Source: Promethearchaeota archaeon (lineage in GTDB: Archaea > Asgardarchaeota > Lokiarchaeia > Sigyniarchaeales > SOKP01). Taken from it: a stretch of 64,000 nt of DNA. The stretch lies in the NCBI GenBank assembly GCA_016840085.1, contig JAEOTA010000019.1, positions 1 through 64,000 on the forward strand, in the 5' to 3' direction. Positions 1-9,911 of this stretch are shown here, in pieces (positions within the stretch are counted from its first letter, which is position 1; each line of letters opens with the position of its first letter). The notes beneath the pieces are model-generated. The model saw only the letters and a program-made list of their open reading frames with translations, was not told where the DNA came from and did no database searches. Position numbers and translations under genes: made by a program.

Positions 1-53
1 GCTTTCTTTTTAGGTGCAGCTTTCTTTTTAGGTGCGGCTTTCTTTTTTGCCAT
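1..53 (-). CDS. N-terminus of a Lys/Ala/Pro-rich protein (MAKKKAAPKKKAAPKKKA...), partial at the window edge
   Basis: Reverse complement from 53 reads ATG GCA AAA AAG AAA GCC GCA CCT AAA AAG AAA..., a repeated AAPKKK motif. Confidence 0.6.
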   Translation of the reverse strand, partial: MAKKKAAPKKKAAPKKK

Positions 54-727
54 AATAATATACCTCTCCTTAACGTTTGTGAAATATTTCTATTATTAAA
101 AATATTTGTTATTGATTACTCACTTTTATTTATAAATCTTTCTATTTGGTAGGAAAAAGAAAATCTATTAACTAGATATCAATCCCTTATTTGTCATCCG
201 AGAGATTAAATCAAATATAATTATTGATAAGTATTCTTTTTCAAAAGAAAGAAGTGAATTTAAGGTTAAAATTAATTAAATATCCATAAAAGAGAATTTA
301 AATTTTTGGAATAAATAATTCCTCTTTCTTCCCTAAGGTTCGTGTGAAAATTTTATGGTTGTTAATATTTTCTATATACTTTTAGTAATCTAGAATCAAA
401 TCATACTCCATTATAAAGGAAATTGAAGAAATAATTAAAAAACTAAAAAAATCCTCAAAGTTAGTAAATTTTATTTTTTTTTATGTTCTATCCTACTCCT
501 TGTTTACCAGCATAAATGGAGCATCCTAACTGAATTTTCAAGAATGATTGAAATTCTCTTACTTGATGGTTATTATCTCTCACTAACAGCAAGATGGGCG
601 GCAATAGAGAAATTGAACCCCCAAAATAAAATTGAGAGATTTTGAAAATCTAGATTAACCTCCAAAATTTTAAATATCTGTAGTATCATATTTGAACTAA
701 AATCACTTATTAGTCAGTTGAGGTTTT

Positions 728-1144
728 ATGGGAAAAGAAAAAGAAAAGGATAAAGATAAAAAGGATAAAGATAAAAAAGATAAAGATAAAAAAGACAAGG
801 AAAAAGAGAAAGAGAAAAAGGAGAAAAAGGAGAAAGAAGAAAAAAAGGAGAAAGATAAGGATAAGAAAGACAAAGATAAAAAAGATAAAGACAAGGAGAA
901 AGACAAGAAAGAGAAATATAAAGTTGCCGTAGATCAGGATTGGAAATTAAGTATAAGTAAGAATCTTGATGCCGTTACACATGCTTACGAAAAAATAACA
1001 AACAAATTCAGAGATATTGATAATTACATTTTAAAAGATGCCAACTCAAAAGAAGAATTCTTAGAAAAAGTCAAGAAAAATATTGAAGATTTACCTGATG
1101 CCTCTAAACAAATCTTCTTGACTTTCCTAAATTCTATAGAATAA
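728..1144 (+). CDS. Highly charged Lys/Asp/Glu-rich protein (KDKKDKDKK repeats) with a short C-terminal helical domain
   Basis: ORF; N-terminal low-complexity KDK/KEK tract followed by non-repetitive ~75 aa. Confidence 0.7.
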   Translation: MGKEKEKDKDKKDKDKKDKDKKDKEKEKEKKEKKEKEEKKEKDKDKKDKDKKDKDKEKDKKEKYKVAVDQDWKLSISKNLDAVTHAYEKITNKFRDIDNYILKDANSKEEFLEKVKKNIEDLPDASKQIFLTFLNSIE

Positions 1145-1171
1145 CTCACTTTTTTTTTTATTATAAAAGTT

Positions 1172-1915
1172 TTATTGGAATTTTTTACCAACTACACCCA
1201 CATATATAGCTGTTTCATTAATCCCATCAATTTTTAATAATTCATTAAGCTCATCATCGTATATTGCTCCTATGGAACATGCACCTAAACCTAATGCTTC
1301 AGCAATTAGATAGAAATTCTGACCAATATGACCCGCATCTAAATATATATATCGATAACATCTTTGAAGATATTTCCACTTAGATCTTTCTATCATTGCA
1401 GTCCATACAAAATTCACAGCAGAGTTATAAGCTATTTGTTGATCTAAACAACCTCTAGCAACTTCTACTCGAAAATCGCCTTTCTTTAAAAGTTCAAGAC
1501 TATGGTTCGGAATGTTATAATGATAAATACCTTGTTCAATATCCTTAACGTTATTTATTACAGGATATACTTCAATCGGATATAACCCTCCCGCAGAAGG
1601 TATGGTTCTAAACGCAAATTGAGGAAAAACTCGAGTTAAGCCTGTCATTCCATATAATAAAAGGCTAAGTTCTGATAATGTTATAGGATCTTTTTTAAAT
1701 TTTCGAGTAGATTTTCGATTTACTAATACTTGCCAAAATTTTATTTCATTATCAAATTCAGGCGTGGGAAGTTTTATCGTTTTCATTGCGTTTTGATAGG
1801 TCTTATAAGTTTCTGGCTTTATTGACCAATCTAATCGATGCCCTGGTAATTGATTTCTTAAATATTTAGATTTTTGCTGAAAATCGTCCCCAAATTTCTC
1901 CATTTTATTATTCAT
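1172..1915 (-). CDS. SagB/ThcOx-type nitroreductase-family dehydrogenase
   Basis: Motifs RKSTRKF, PSAGGLYPIEVYPV, GIYHY, GLGACSIGA. Confidence 0.85.
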   Translation of the reverse strand: MNNKMEKFGDDFQQKSKYLRNQLPGHRLDWSIKPETYKTYQNAMKTIKLPTPEFDNEIKFWQVLVNRKSTRKFKKDPITLSELSLLLYGMTGLTRVFPQFAFRTIPSAGGLYPIEVYPVINNVKDIEQGIYHYNIPNHSLELLKKGDFRVEVARGCLDQQIAYNSAVNFVWTAMIERSKWKYLQRCYRYIYLDAGHIGQNFYLIAEALGLGACSIGAIYDDELNELLKIDGINETAIYVGVVGKKFQ

Positions 1916-2159
1916 ATGGGAAAAAGATTAAGACATCCTTAAAAGTTTTAATTTAATATTTTAAAAATGTTAAGATGTCATTAAAAGGGAATTTGTATGT
2001 TTATTTACAGTTTTCATAATATTTCAAAATCATATAGGACGCATGATTATAAATCAAAATATTTTAGTTGATTTTTATTGTAATAATTTTAAGTTAGAGT
2101 AAAAATCTTAATAAAATATTAACTTTAGACTTAAAATTTCTGTTCTATTTTATTATTAC

Positions 2160-3434
2160 ATGAAGAAGATTTCTTTTCAATACCCACGATTATTACCCTT
2201 GTGGGTTGCAGTATTTGTTGATATTTTAGGCTTCAGTATTATTTTACCTTTTTTACCCTTTTTCATGCAAGAATATAACAGTTCACCTATAATTATTGGA
2301 TTCTTGCTAAGTAGTAATGCTATATTTGCATTTTTCTTTGGGCCGATTTTAGGGAAATTGAGCGATAAATATGGAAGGAAACCATTATTATTAATTTCAC
2401 AAGCTGGAACTATAGCAGGATTCATAATTTTAGCTTTTTCACAAAATATTCAGATGCTCTTTATCGCAAGAATTGTCGATGGAATATTTGGTGGACAATT
2501 TCCCATATCTAAGGCAGTTATAGGGGATATAGTACCGCCACATGAAAGACCTAAACAAATGACAAATATAGGCATAACATTCACCTTAGCATTTTTAATT
2601 GGGCCTGCAATGGGAGGATTTTTATCACCTTTCGGGATTATGGGGCCCGGTATTGTCTCAAGTATTTTAGCAAGTTTTACATTTATTTTTACAGCAATAT
2701 ATCTAAAAGAGACATTACCAATTAAAACAATGAATGTACAAGCGATTAGCAATAAAACAGGATTTACTCTTGCTGAAAAACCACTTAATGGTTTGATGAA
2801 TAATGTTGAAGAGCAGCGATCTTCAATATGGAAAAATAAGCAGACACTTATTATTCTAATACAATATAGCTTTTTAGCTATTGCTGCTGGTGTTTTTCAA
2901 ACAACTTTTAGTCTTTTTGGAAATATTAGACTAAATTTAAATGCACAGATTATTGGTCTACTCCTTTCATCAATGGGAGTGTTCCAAGTTGTCTTTAGAG
3001 CCTTTTTCTTTAATAAAATCCGAAATTATTTAGGAGATGCAAAAACAGCAATGTTAGGTTTAGGAAGCTTTATTTTAGCATATTTTCTTTTAGGAGTAGT
3101 AGCAGAAATTTGGCATTTAGTCGTTTTGCTTTTTTTTATAAGTTTTTGTGGAGCAACTTCACGAGGTATAACTATTGGTTTTTTAAGTCGCTCAGTTGAC
3201 TTTCGAAATCAAGGTAAAATAATGGGTATTAGCTCTTCAATAGACAATTTGTCTCAAATTATAGGACCAATCCTAGGAGGGCTCTTACTTGCTTTTCCGA
3301 ATACATATTTGTTTGGCATAACTTTAAGTTTTATGAGCATTCTACCCTTCTTTTTAAGCTTTCGTGTCCTGAAGTTTGGTTTTGATAGCAAAAAGTCCTT
3401 TGTTATTCCACAAATAAAACATATCGATACTTAA
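2160..3434 (+). CDS. MFS transporter (drug/TetA-like)
   Basis: About 12 hydrophobic segments; GKLSDKYGRKPLL MFS motif A. Confidence 0.88.
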   Translation: MKKISFQYPRLLPLWVAVFVDILGFSIILPFLPFFMQEYNSSPIIIGFLLSSNAIFAFFFGPILGKLSDKYGRKPLLLISQAGTIAGFIILAFSQNIQMLFIARIVDGIFGGQFPISKAVIGDIVPPHERPKQMTNIGITFTLAFLIGPAMGGFLSPFGIMGPGIVSSILASFTFIFTAIYLKETLPIKTMNVQAISNKTGFTLAEKPLNGLMNNVEEQRSSIWKNKQTLIILIQYSFLAIAAGVFQTTFSLFGNIRLNLNAQIIGLLLSSMGVFQVVFRAFFFNKIRNYLGDAKTAMLGLGSFILAYFLLGVVAEIWHLVVLLFFISFCGATSRGITIGFLSRSVDFRNQGKIMGISSSIDNLSQIIGPILGGLLLAFPNTYLFGITLSFMSILPFFLSFRVLKFGFDSKKSFVIPQIKHIDT

Positions 3435-3679
3435 AAATACGAAATTCAACGGAGATAAAAACCATTTTAATAATTATCAATTATTGAATTTGGATAATAA
3501 AATGAAATCAGTGAGAGGAAGAGAGAAACTAAGCTTATGCAACTGGATAAAGGTGACGACATCATCAGGATAAACTATTCGTTAAAATCCACTTTTAAAT
3601 AGTGCACCTTATAAATCGAAGTACTTTTAAAAAATTATTAATAAAAATTGTACATATTGTTTAATTTAGATCTTAAAAG

Positions 3680-5329
3680 GTGAAAATAGTGGTTAAATAT
3701 AAACGAGGTCATCTCTATTACCCTGAAATCCCTATTCATGAAATTTTGGAAGATACAGCTGAAAGGTTTCCAGATAGGTCTGCTTTTCTTTACCCTCAGA
3801 AAATGACTTTTAAACAATTTAAAGACCAAGTAGATATTTTTGCTACTGTCCTAAATAATTTAGGTGTGAAAAAAGGAGATAGAGTTGCCTTATATGGATG
3901 GAATTCAATTGAATGGGAGATTTCTTTCTTCGGATTAGAAAAAGCAGGTGGTATTCTAGTCCCTATGAACCCATTATTCAAGGAATCTGAAGTTGAATAC
4001 GAAGCGAGTGACTCAGGAGCAGAAACGATAATAGTCTCAGAACCCCAATACCCTAACGTAGCAGCAATTAAGAACAAAACAAACCTTAAAAATATCATAA
4101 TAATAGAATCAGAAGAGAATCCAGAAATACCAGAAGGAACTAATAGTTGGTCAAAGTTAATAGCAAAAACAAAACCGAATCCCCCTGAATATGATTTCAA
4201 TCCTAAAGAAGATCTTGCAACCTTAGTTTATACAAGTGGAACAACAGGTCTCCCGAAAGGAACCATGCTTACGCACTACAATATAGTATCAAATGTAATC
4301 CAAATATGTCAGCTTTACGAATTAAGTGAATTAGATATCGCGATGACAGTACTTCCTCTTTACCATATTTATGGACTAAATGTATGTATGAACCAAGCAA
4401 TTTGGTTAGGCGCAGCTCAGGTTGTTTCACCACGGTTTGAAGTAGAGAAATTCTGTGAGCTTATAGAAAAATTTCAAGTTACTTATAGCTTGTGTGTACC
4501 TCCAATATTCCTCGCAGTTGTTCGACATCTTGAAGAACCTAGTATAAAAGGTTATGATTGGACAAACCTCAAAATCTTTAACAATGGCGCTGCACCAATC
4601 CCTCTCGAACTTCTTGAAAGATTCGATAAATTAGCAAAAGAAAAATGTAATGCTAAAGATGTGACCATCCAACATGGGTGGGGCTTAACAGAAGCGTCTC
4701 CTGTTGTTGCTGTAAATCCTATGTCTCGCCCCAAAATGGAATCTCAAGGTACACTAATTCCAGATACTTTTCATAAAATCATAGACTTAGAGACTGGTGA
4801 AGAGCTTCCTGAAAGAGGGCAGATTGGCGAATTAATTATTAAGGGTCCTCAGGTTATGAAAGGGTACTGGAATAGACCTGATGCTACTAAGGGTGCTTTT
4901 TGGACCGACCCTAATACTGGTGAGAAATGGCTGAGAACAGGTGATATGGCATATATCGATGAAGATGAATATGAGCATCTTGTTGATCGCATCAAGGAAA
5001 TGATAAAATATAAAGGATGGAGTATTGCGCCTGCTGAACTTGAAGACTTACTGTTTAAGAATCCGCATGTATTTGATGCTGCTGTTATTGGAAAACCATC
5101 TACAGAATTGGATGTAGGTCAAATTCCCAAGGCTTTCATAATTTTAAAACCAGAATCTAAGGGTAAAGTATCTGATGACCACATTATGGATTGGGTTGCT
5201 GAAAGAATCTCTGCCTATAAAAAGATTCGGGAAGTTGAATTTGTAGATCAAATTCCAAAATCTGGTTCCGGTAAAATTTTACGCCGAGAATTAATTGAGC
5301 AGGAAAAAAAGAAACTTGGTTTAAAATAG
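3680..5329 (+). CDS. AMP-dependent acyl-CoA synthetase/ligase (long-chain fatty acid type)
   Basis: YTSGTTGLPKGTMLTH, GWGLTEASP, WLRTGDMAYIDEDEY, SGSGKILRREL. Confidence 0.93.
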   Translation: MKIVVKYKRGHLYYPEIPIHEILEDTAERFPDRSAFLYPQKMTFKQFKDQVDIFATVLNNLGVKKGDRVALYGWNSIEWEISFFGLEKAGGILVPMNPLFKESEVEYEASDSGAETIIVSEPQYPNVAAIKNKTNLKNIIIIESEENPEIPEGTNSWSKLIAKTKPNPPEYDFNPKEDLATLVYTSGTTGLPKGTMLTHYNIVSNVIQICQLYELSELDIAMTVLPLYHIYGLNVCMNQAIWLGAAQVVSPRFEVEKFCELIEKFQVTYSLCVPPIFLAVVRHLEEPSIKGYDWTNLKIFNNGAAPIPLELLERFDKLAKEKCNAKDVTIQHGWGLTEASPVVAVNPMSRPKMESQGTLIPDTFHKIIDLETGEELPERGQIGELIIKGPQVMKGYWNRPDATKGAFWTDPNTGEKWLRTGDMAYIDEDEYEHLVDRIKEMIKYKGWSIAPAELEDLLFKNPHVFDAAVIGKPSTELDVGQIPKAFIILKPESKGKVSDDHIMDWVAERISAYKKIREVEFVDQIPKSGSGKILRRELIEQEKKKLGLK

Positions 5330-5336
5330 AATATAT

Positions 5337-6242
5337 CTAATCCATAAAATTTTCTTTAATCTTCCTCCTACGTCTTCTCCTTAGGAAGACTACAATTATT
5401 ATCAGTATTAATAGACCTACTGGTAAAAATATAATTACGAAAAACTTCCCAAACATATAACGCCAATAACTAGTATATGAATATGAGATATAAACACAAT
5501 CTGTATTAATCACATCGTTTTTCCATTCCCATACATAACTCTGACCATCTTCAATATCATAAATCACAAAGTTGTAATTATAAAAATCATTTGAACTATT
5601 TGAATATGAATCAGGTTGCTTTCTATATACATTGAATTCAACTCGTTCTGTTATTGTTCCATTCCATGCACGAGATGTTCCTACATCATAAAATATTTCT
5701 AAAACACTATTTTGATAGTCTTTAATATTAATATAGGCATCAAAATAATATTCAAGCTCAATAGAATCAAATCCTGGGAATTCAATGAAGGCAAATAAAC
5801 ATTTCCTATTTGACGACTCTGTGAATCTCCAAGTAAAATATTCATCCCATAAATTTCCATCTATTTCAATCTCATCAAATTCGAAAGGAATTTCATTATC
5901 CTTTAATTTTATTACACATGTTGTTTCCAGATTTTTAAAATCAGCTGAAAAAGGGGCTGCAAGTGTCATATTCAAGGAGTCATGGGGATTATGAATTGTA
6001 TAATTTCCATTAAAGCTGAGAAAAATTTTATCTAAGGACTTAGAATAATTTATATTAAAGGTGACACTTGAGTTAGTCATAATTAAAGAACAATCTTCCA
6101 CGGGAATAAAATTTCCTGTTCCCGTAGAACCGACTGGGACAACGTCAGCTTTAGATTTACTTATATAATTTGGGAGTATTAATGATATTATTATAATAAA
6201 AAATAAAAGAACTTGAACTTGTTTTTTTTTTAAATGAAAAAT
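5337..6242 (-). CDS. Secreted/membrane-anchored protein with C-terminal TM and poly-Arg stop-transfer; true start probably upstream of the ORF-track start
   Basis: Frame is open upstream of the GTG at 6101 and encodes a signal peptide (KKKQVQVLLFFIIIISLILPNYISKSKA). No ATG/GTG/TTG before it; ATT at 6242-6240 follows GAGG. Confidence 0.6.
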   Translation of the reverse strand: MFHLKKKQVQVLLFFIIIISLILPNYISKSKADVVPVGSTGTGNFIPVEDCSLIMTNSSVTFNINYSKSLDKIFLSFNGNYTIHNPHDSLNMTLAAPFSADFKNLETTCVIKLKDNEIPFEFDEIEIDGNLWDEYFTWRFTESSNRKCLFAFIEFPGFDSIELEYYFDAYINIKDYQNSVLEIFYDVGTSRAWNGTITERVEFNVYRKQPDSYSNSSNDFYNYNFVIYDIEDGQSYVWEWKNDVINTDCVYISYSYTSYWRYMFGKFFVIIFLPVGLLILIIIVVFLRRRRRRKIKENFMD

Positions 6243-6374
6243 TCTCGCCTCAATACTTATAATAGTTTATCTGTAATTTTCATTTAATATTATATTATAG
6301 GATAAATCAATATAAAAATCTAAATTCAAAAGCTTATTCTTTATTTCTTACAAAAATGGAAAAAAAAAAATAAG

Positions 6375-6743
6375 TTATTTGGCGTTAGGATCTTCTTGCA
6401 TAATTCCTGTAACAATTCCCTCAACATCTTTAAAATATGCTAACCAACCTACTCCGGGCACTGCATGTTTCGGGCGCACTATTTCACCACTATTATCTTT
6501 AATTTTTTCAATAATTTCATCTACATCATCAACATCGATAGTATTAACTACCTTTGGAAAATCTTCTTCTTCAGCACCTAGCCCCCCATCAATCCCTGGT
6601 TCATTTTCACCACCTGTCATAATTAGCCAATAATCTATTGGCCCTTGCCATTTTTCTATTTTCCAACCAAATACTTTTTCATAAAAATTTATAGTTTTAT
6701 TCACATCCTTTACATTCAGCTCAAAATGTACTACTCTTGGCAT
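6375..6743 (-). CDS. VOC-family (glyoxalase/bleomycin resistance fold) protein
   Basis: VHFELNVKDVNKTINFYEKVFGWKIEKW...; C-terminal GWLAYFKDVEG. Confidence 0.85.
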   Translation of the reverse strand: MPRVVHFELNVKDVNKTINFYEKVFGWKIEKWQGPIDYWLIMTGGENEPGIDGGLGAEEEDFPKVVNTIDVDDVDEIIEKIKDNSGEIVRPKHAVPGVGWLAYFKDVEGIVTGIMQEDPNAK

Positions 6744-6968
6744 TTATTTCACCTCAACTAATATAAAGTTATTATATCTTTGGATATTAATTCTATTTAA
6801 TAATGTCGTTAATAAATCCAAACTAACTATATTATTTAACTTATAAACCTTAGGATTATTTAGTAGAAGCAGTTGGTTCAATAAAAAAAGTTTATAATTA
6901 TTCTATTTTGTAATAAATACAGACCTAAGAATAGATTTTTAATTCCTTATAAAAAAATAATATTAATT

Positions 6969-7973
6969 ATGCCTTCGAATGGTTCTGATGGAAAAGACGA
7001 AGAGTTACAAAATTGGGAGAAGGAGCTCTTTGCTAATCATCGTTGGGGACGGCTCAAAGTGTGGTTCCCTGAGGATCATGTTTCTTTAGATAGTGAAATA
7101 GTATCTAGTGAACACACATTTCTCAGGAATCTTTGGAAAAAAGCTCAACCACTTGATCAAACAGGTAAGGATATTTTAAAAAGTATAATTGATCTTGAAA
7201 TATGTAATTGGAATCTTGAGAACAGTATTATAAGTATATGTAAGGCAATAGGTGAAAATAGAGCTCCCACAATCCCAATTGGTCATTTAAAATCAATCAA
7301 AAGCGAAAGATGGATGAAAATTTGTGCATACTATTTAGCGCTGCGGAGTTGGCTTCCATCTTTAGGAACTAGTGGTTATGAAGCTCTTCAAAATTTATGT
7401 GATCCTGATAAATCTGTGAAGAAAATGATTTATGAATTACTCAATGAAAGAAATAGATTAAAAGAGTTATATGTAGAGCGTATTTGTCTTTTATTTGAAT
7501 TTTGGATTGGGGGGTATTGGGGGAAATCACCTCAATTGATTGCTCATCTTGCTGCTGTAAAAGCAATTGAAAATGAGATCCTAAAAATACATCCAGATAG
7601 TTTGATTTTAAAAGCGATGATATCTGAAGGTGATGGTAGGCTTCAACCTTGTAATCATAAAGCTTTCCGTAGATATGATATAATAATTTCCAGTATCGGA
7701 GCAGGTAAGTGGAGAGCGACTATGCCGAGGAAGGGAACTGATGGATTAAAACGAGCTGTCCTTCTAGATAAATATTTCCAAGCAATTAAATCCTGGATTA
7801 GAGATCATAAAAAAATTGAAGAGGGTGATGGTGACAAATTATTCCAAATAATTCATAATCTTCTTGGAGAACCAGACAATAAAAAAAAATTCCTTGCATC
7901 ACTTCTTATTTCATTACTACAACCTCAACAAATGGCAGCGAAGCTATTAGCAGAGAATCGTATTAAAGATTAA
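6969..7973 (+). CDS. Hypothetical protein, 334 aa
   Basis: Long ORF with ordinary composition; no family recognised. Confidence 0.65.
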   Translation: MPSNGSDGKDEELQNWEKELFANHRWGRLKVWFPEDHVSLDSEIVSSEHTFLRNLWKKAQPLDQTGKDILKSIIDLEICNWNLENSIISICKAIGENRAPTIPIGHLKSIKSERWMKICAYYLALRSWLPSLGTSGYEALQNLCDPDKSVKKMIYELLNERNRLKELYVERICLLFEFWIGGYWGKSPQLIAHLAAVKAIENEILKIHPDSLILKAMISEGDGRLQPCNHKAFRRYDIIISSIGAGKWRATMPRKGTDGLKRAVLLDKYFQAIKSWIRDHKKIEEGDGDKLFQIIHNLLGEPDNKKKFLASLLISLLQPQQMAAKLLAENRIKD

Positions 7974-8075
7974 TTAATACTATCAATGTCAGCAAAAACT
8001 TTTCAAAAACTAGAGATCCTTATAATTTTAAATAAACATACTTCTCATTATATAAATTAATTTAAGCTATTTTAT

Positions 8076-8771
8076 TTACCTAGAATCCTTGTAAATAACT
8101 TTTCGAATCTTTTCTGCGGCAATCTTAGGATTTTTGGCACGAGTAATTCCTCCTCCTATAATAATAATATCCAGTGGATAAGTGAGTAGCTTAGAAATAT
8201 CGGTGACTCGAATCCCCCCAGCTATTGCTAACCGGGGACGGTCTTGTAAGTGTATTACTGACTCCAATTCTGATAATGGGGCTCTTCGTGATGCTTGGAT
8301 ATCTAAACCACTATGCACTAAGGCATAATGCACTTTTGTACCTTTATAATTTATATTAATAAGATCTGCTAATCTTTTGGAAGGTTTTCGAGACACAATA
8401 AGGTCTGCCATAATCTCCACATGAAACTCATGTGCAGCACGCAGCGCTTCCTCGATTGTATTGTTATAAGCATCGGCAAGAACTGTAATAATATCGGCTT
8501 TTGCTTTAGCCGCCATCCGTGTCTCAAGGTATCCCGCATCTGTGGTTTTTAAATCGGCACAAACTAACTTGTTTGGGTGTGTTTCCTTTAACGTTCGAAT
8601 AGCTCTTACACCTTCAGATTTTATTAAAGGTGTTCCAGCTTCCAAAATATCTACAAAAGGAGCAACTTGTTTTGCTATCGCCAAAGCATCATCTAATATT
8701 TCTAAATCCAATGCCACTTGTAGCAATGGTTTTTGTTGGTTCTTTTTACGCGTATGTGAAAAACCCATCAC
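8076..8771 (-). CDS. 3-hexulose-6-phosphate synthase / OMP decarboxylase-family protein
   Basis: LQVALDLE, VDILEAGTPLIKSEG, CADLKTTDAG, AIAGGIR; HPS-type barrel motifs. Confidence 0.85.
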   Translation of the reverse strand: MMGFSHTRKKNQQKPLLQVALDLEILDDALAIAKQVAPFVDILEAGTPLIKSEGVRAIRTLKETHPNKLVCADLKTTDAGYLETRMAAKAKADIITVLADAYNNTIEEALRAAHEFHVEIMADLIVSRKPSKRLADLININYKGTKVHYALVHSGLDIQASRRAPLSELESVIHLQDRPRLAIAGGIRVTDISKLLTYPLDIIIIGGGITRAKNPKIAAEKIRKVIYKDSR

Positions 8772-8834
8772 CTCTCCCTTTTTATTGTAAAAATCATCAT
8801 TCCTCCACGAGGATATAAGTATTTTTTTTTGAAC

Positions 8835-9041
8835 TTATTTCTTTCTTCTATCAATAACTAATTCTCCCCCAACGCCAACATTTTCTGACAGGTTCTCTTT
8901 TATTAATATTGTATAAACCTCTCTCGGTAATTTATATGCCTTTTCAAGAGCATTTGTAATTTCCTTAACTAATTGTCTCTTTACTTCTATATCATCAATT
9001 GGAGGGCCATCTATGGTTACATTTGGGATTTTATTATTCAC
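8835..9041 (-). CDS. 4-oxalocrotonate tautomerase-family protein; start site uncertain
   Basis: PNVTIDGPP...KRQLVKEITNALEKAY...VYTILIKE...NVGVGGEL; the catalytic Pro is at residue 6 with the GTG start. Confidence 0.8.
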   Translation of the reverse strand: MNNKIPNVTIDGPPIDDIEVKRQLVKEITNALEKAYKLPREVYTILIKENLSENVGVGGELVIDRRKK

Positions 9042-9194
9042 CTTTCTTGTTAATTTTCAATTTAATATTTATCCATAATATAGTATTATGACAATCAAAT
9101 TAAAAAAAGTTAATGTGACCATTATATCAATTATCTAAAGAAAACAGTTCTTATAGATCAATATGAGTATCAAGCAATTATCAATATACTGAAA

Positions 9195-9347
9195 TTATAA
9201 TCTCATTACTTTAAAAACCCATTTTAATTTACATTGACGTGAACAGAAAAGTCGTTTTTTTGGTTGTTGACATATATTGATATGGTGATGTTCCTTATTC
9301 CACTTATTACTAACGATGCTCTTACCACAGAATTCGCAATTAGGCAT
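9195..9347 (-). CDS. 50-aa zinc-finger microprotein MPNCEFCGKSIVSNKWNKEHHHINICQQPKKRLFCSRQCKLKWVFKVMRL
   Basis: Translated by hand; CxxC...FCSxxC plus a paralogue at 15545-15697 (37/50 identical by eye). Confidence 0.75.
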   Translation of the reverse strand: MPNCEFCGKSIVSNKWNKEHHHINICQQPKKRLFCSRQCKLKWVFKVMRL

Positions 9348-9528
9348 TATTATTTGTCTTCTTTTTTAGTCTCTTTAAATTTCTCTATGTTGCTCAATTA
9401 TTACTAATATGTTAATGTTAATGAGCTTTTATATATAATATAAAAAAATTATGTGAGTTCTACTTTTTCTTTTCTTTATAATTCCTACGGATTGAATATA
9501 TTTTTCTTTTTTTAAAAGTATTTTATTT

Positions 9529-9900
9529 TTAATCCCCTATTGGCTTTACAGTACTTTTTTCCATTATTAAGATTGATGTACGAGTAGGAGCTCTTGTACG
9601 ATGCATTACACCTTTTGGTACAGTAAAACCTTGATTGGGTCTCAATTCAATTAATTTATCTTCCAGATCAATTAAAAGTAATCCTTCAATAACGAAGAAG
9701 AATTCATCTTCTTTTTCATGTTTATGCCAGTGAAATTCTCCTTCAATAACTCCTAACCTAACGACAGAATCATTTACTTGGCAAAGAGATAAATTTTGCC
9801 ATTTTTTAGTGCAATTTTCTATTACTCTTGGAATATCAATAACTTCCAATGGTTTATATTTTATTTCAGGATCAATTGAGTATTTATTATAGTCATTCAT
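9529..9900 (-). CDS. Cupin-domain protein
   Basis: GEFHWHKHEKEDEFFFVIEGLLLIDLED...PNQGFTVPKGVMHRTRA. Confidence 0.88.
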   Translation of the reverse strand: MNDYNKYSIDPEIKYKPLEVIDIPRVIENCTKKWQNLSLCQVNDSVVRLGVIEGEFHWHKHEKEDEFFFVIEGLLLIDLEDKLIELRPNQGFTVPKGVMHRTRAPTRTSILIMEKSTVKPIGD

Positions 9901-9911
9901 TTTTTTTTAAC

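Noticed and set aside
703-906. Minus-strand ORF MSFSLSLSFLSLSF...
   Set aside because: Antisense shadow of the KDK-repeat tract; Ser/Phe/Leu periodicity is a by-product of the purine-rich repeat.
2177-2752. Two minus-strand ORFs inside the MFS gene
   Set aside because: Antisense to a well-supported transporter; no family features.
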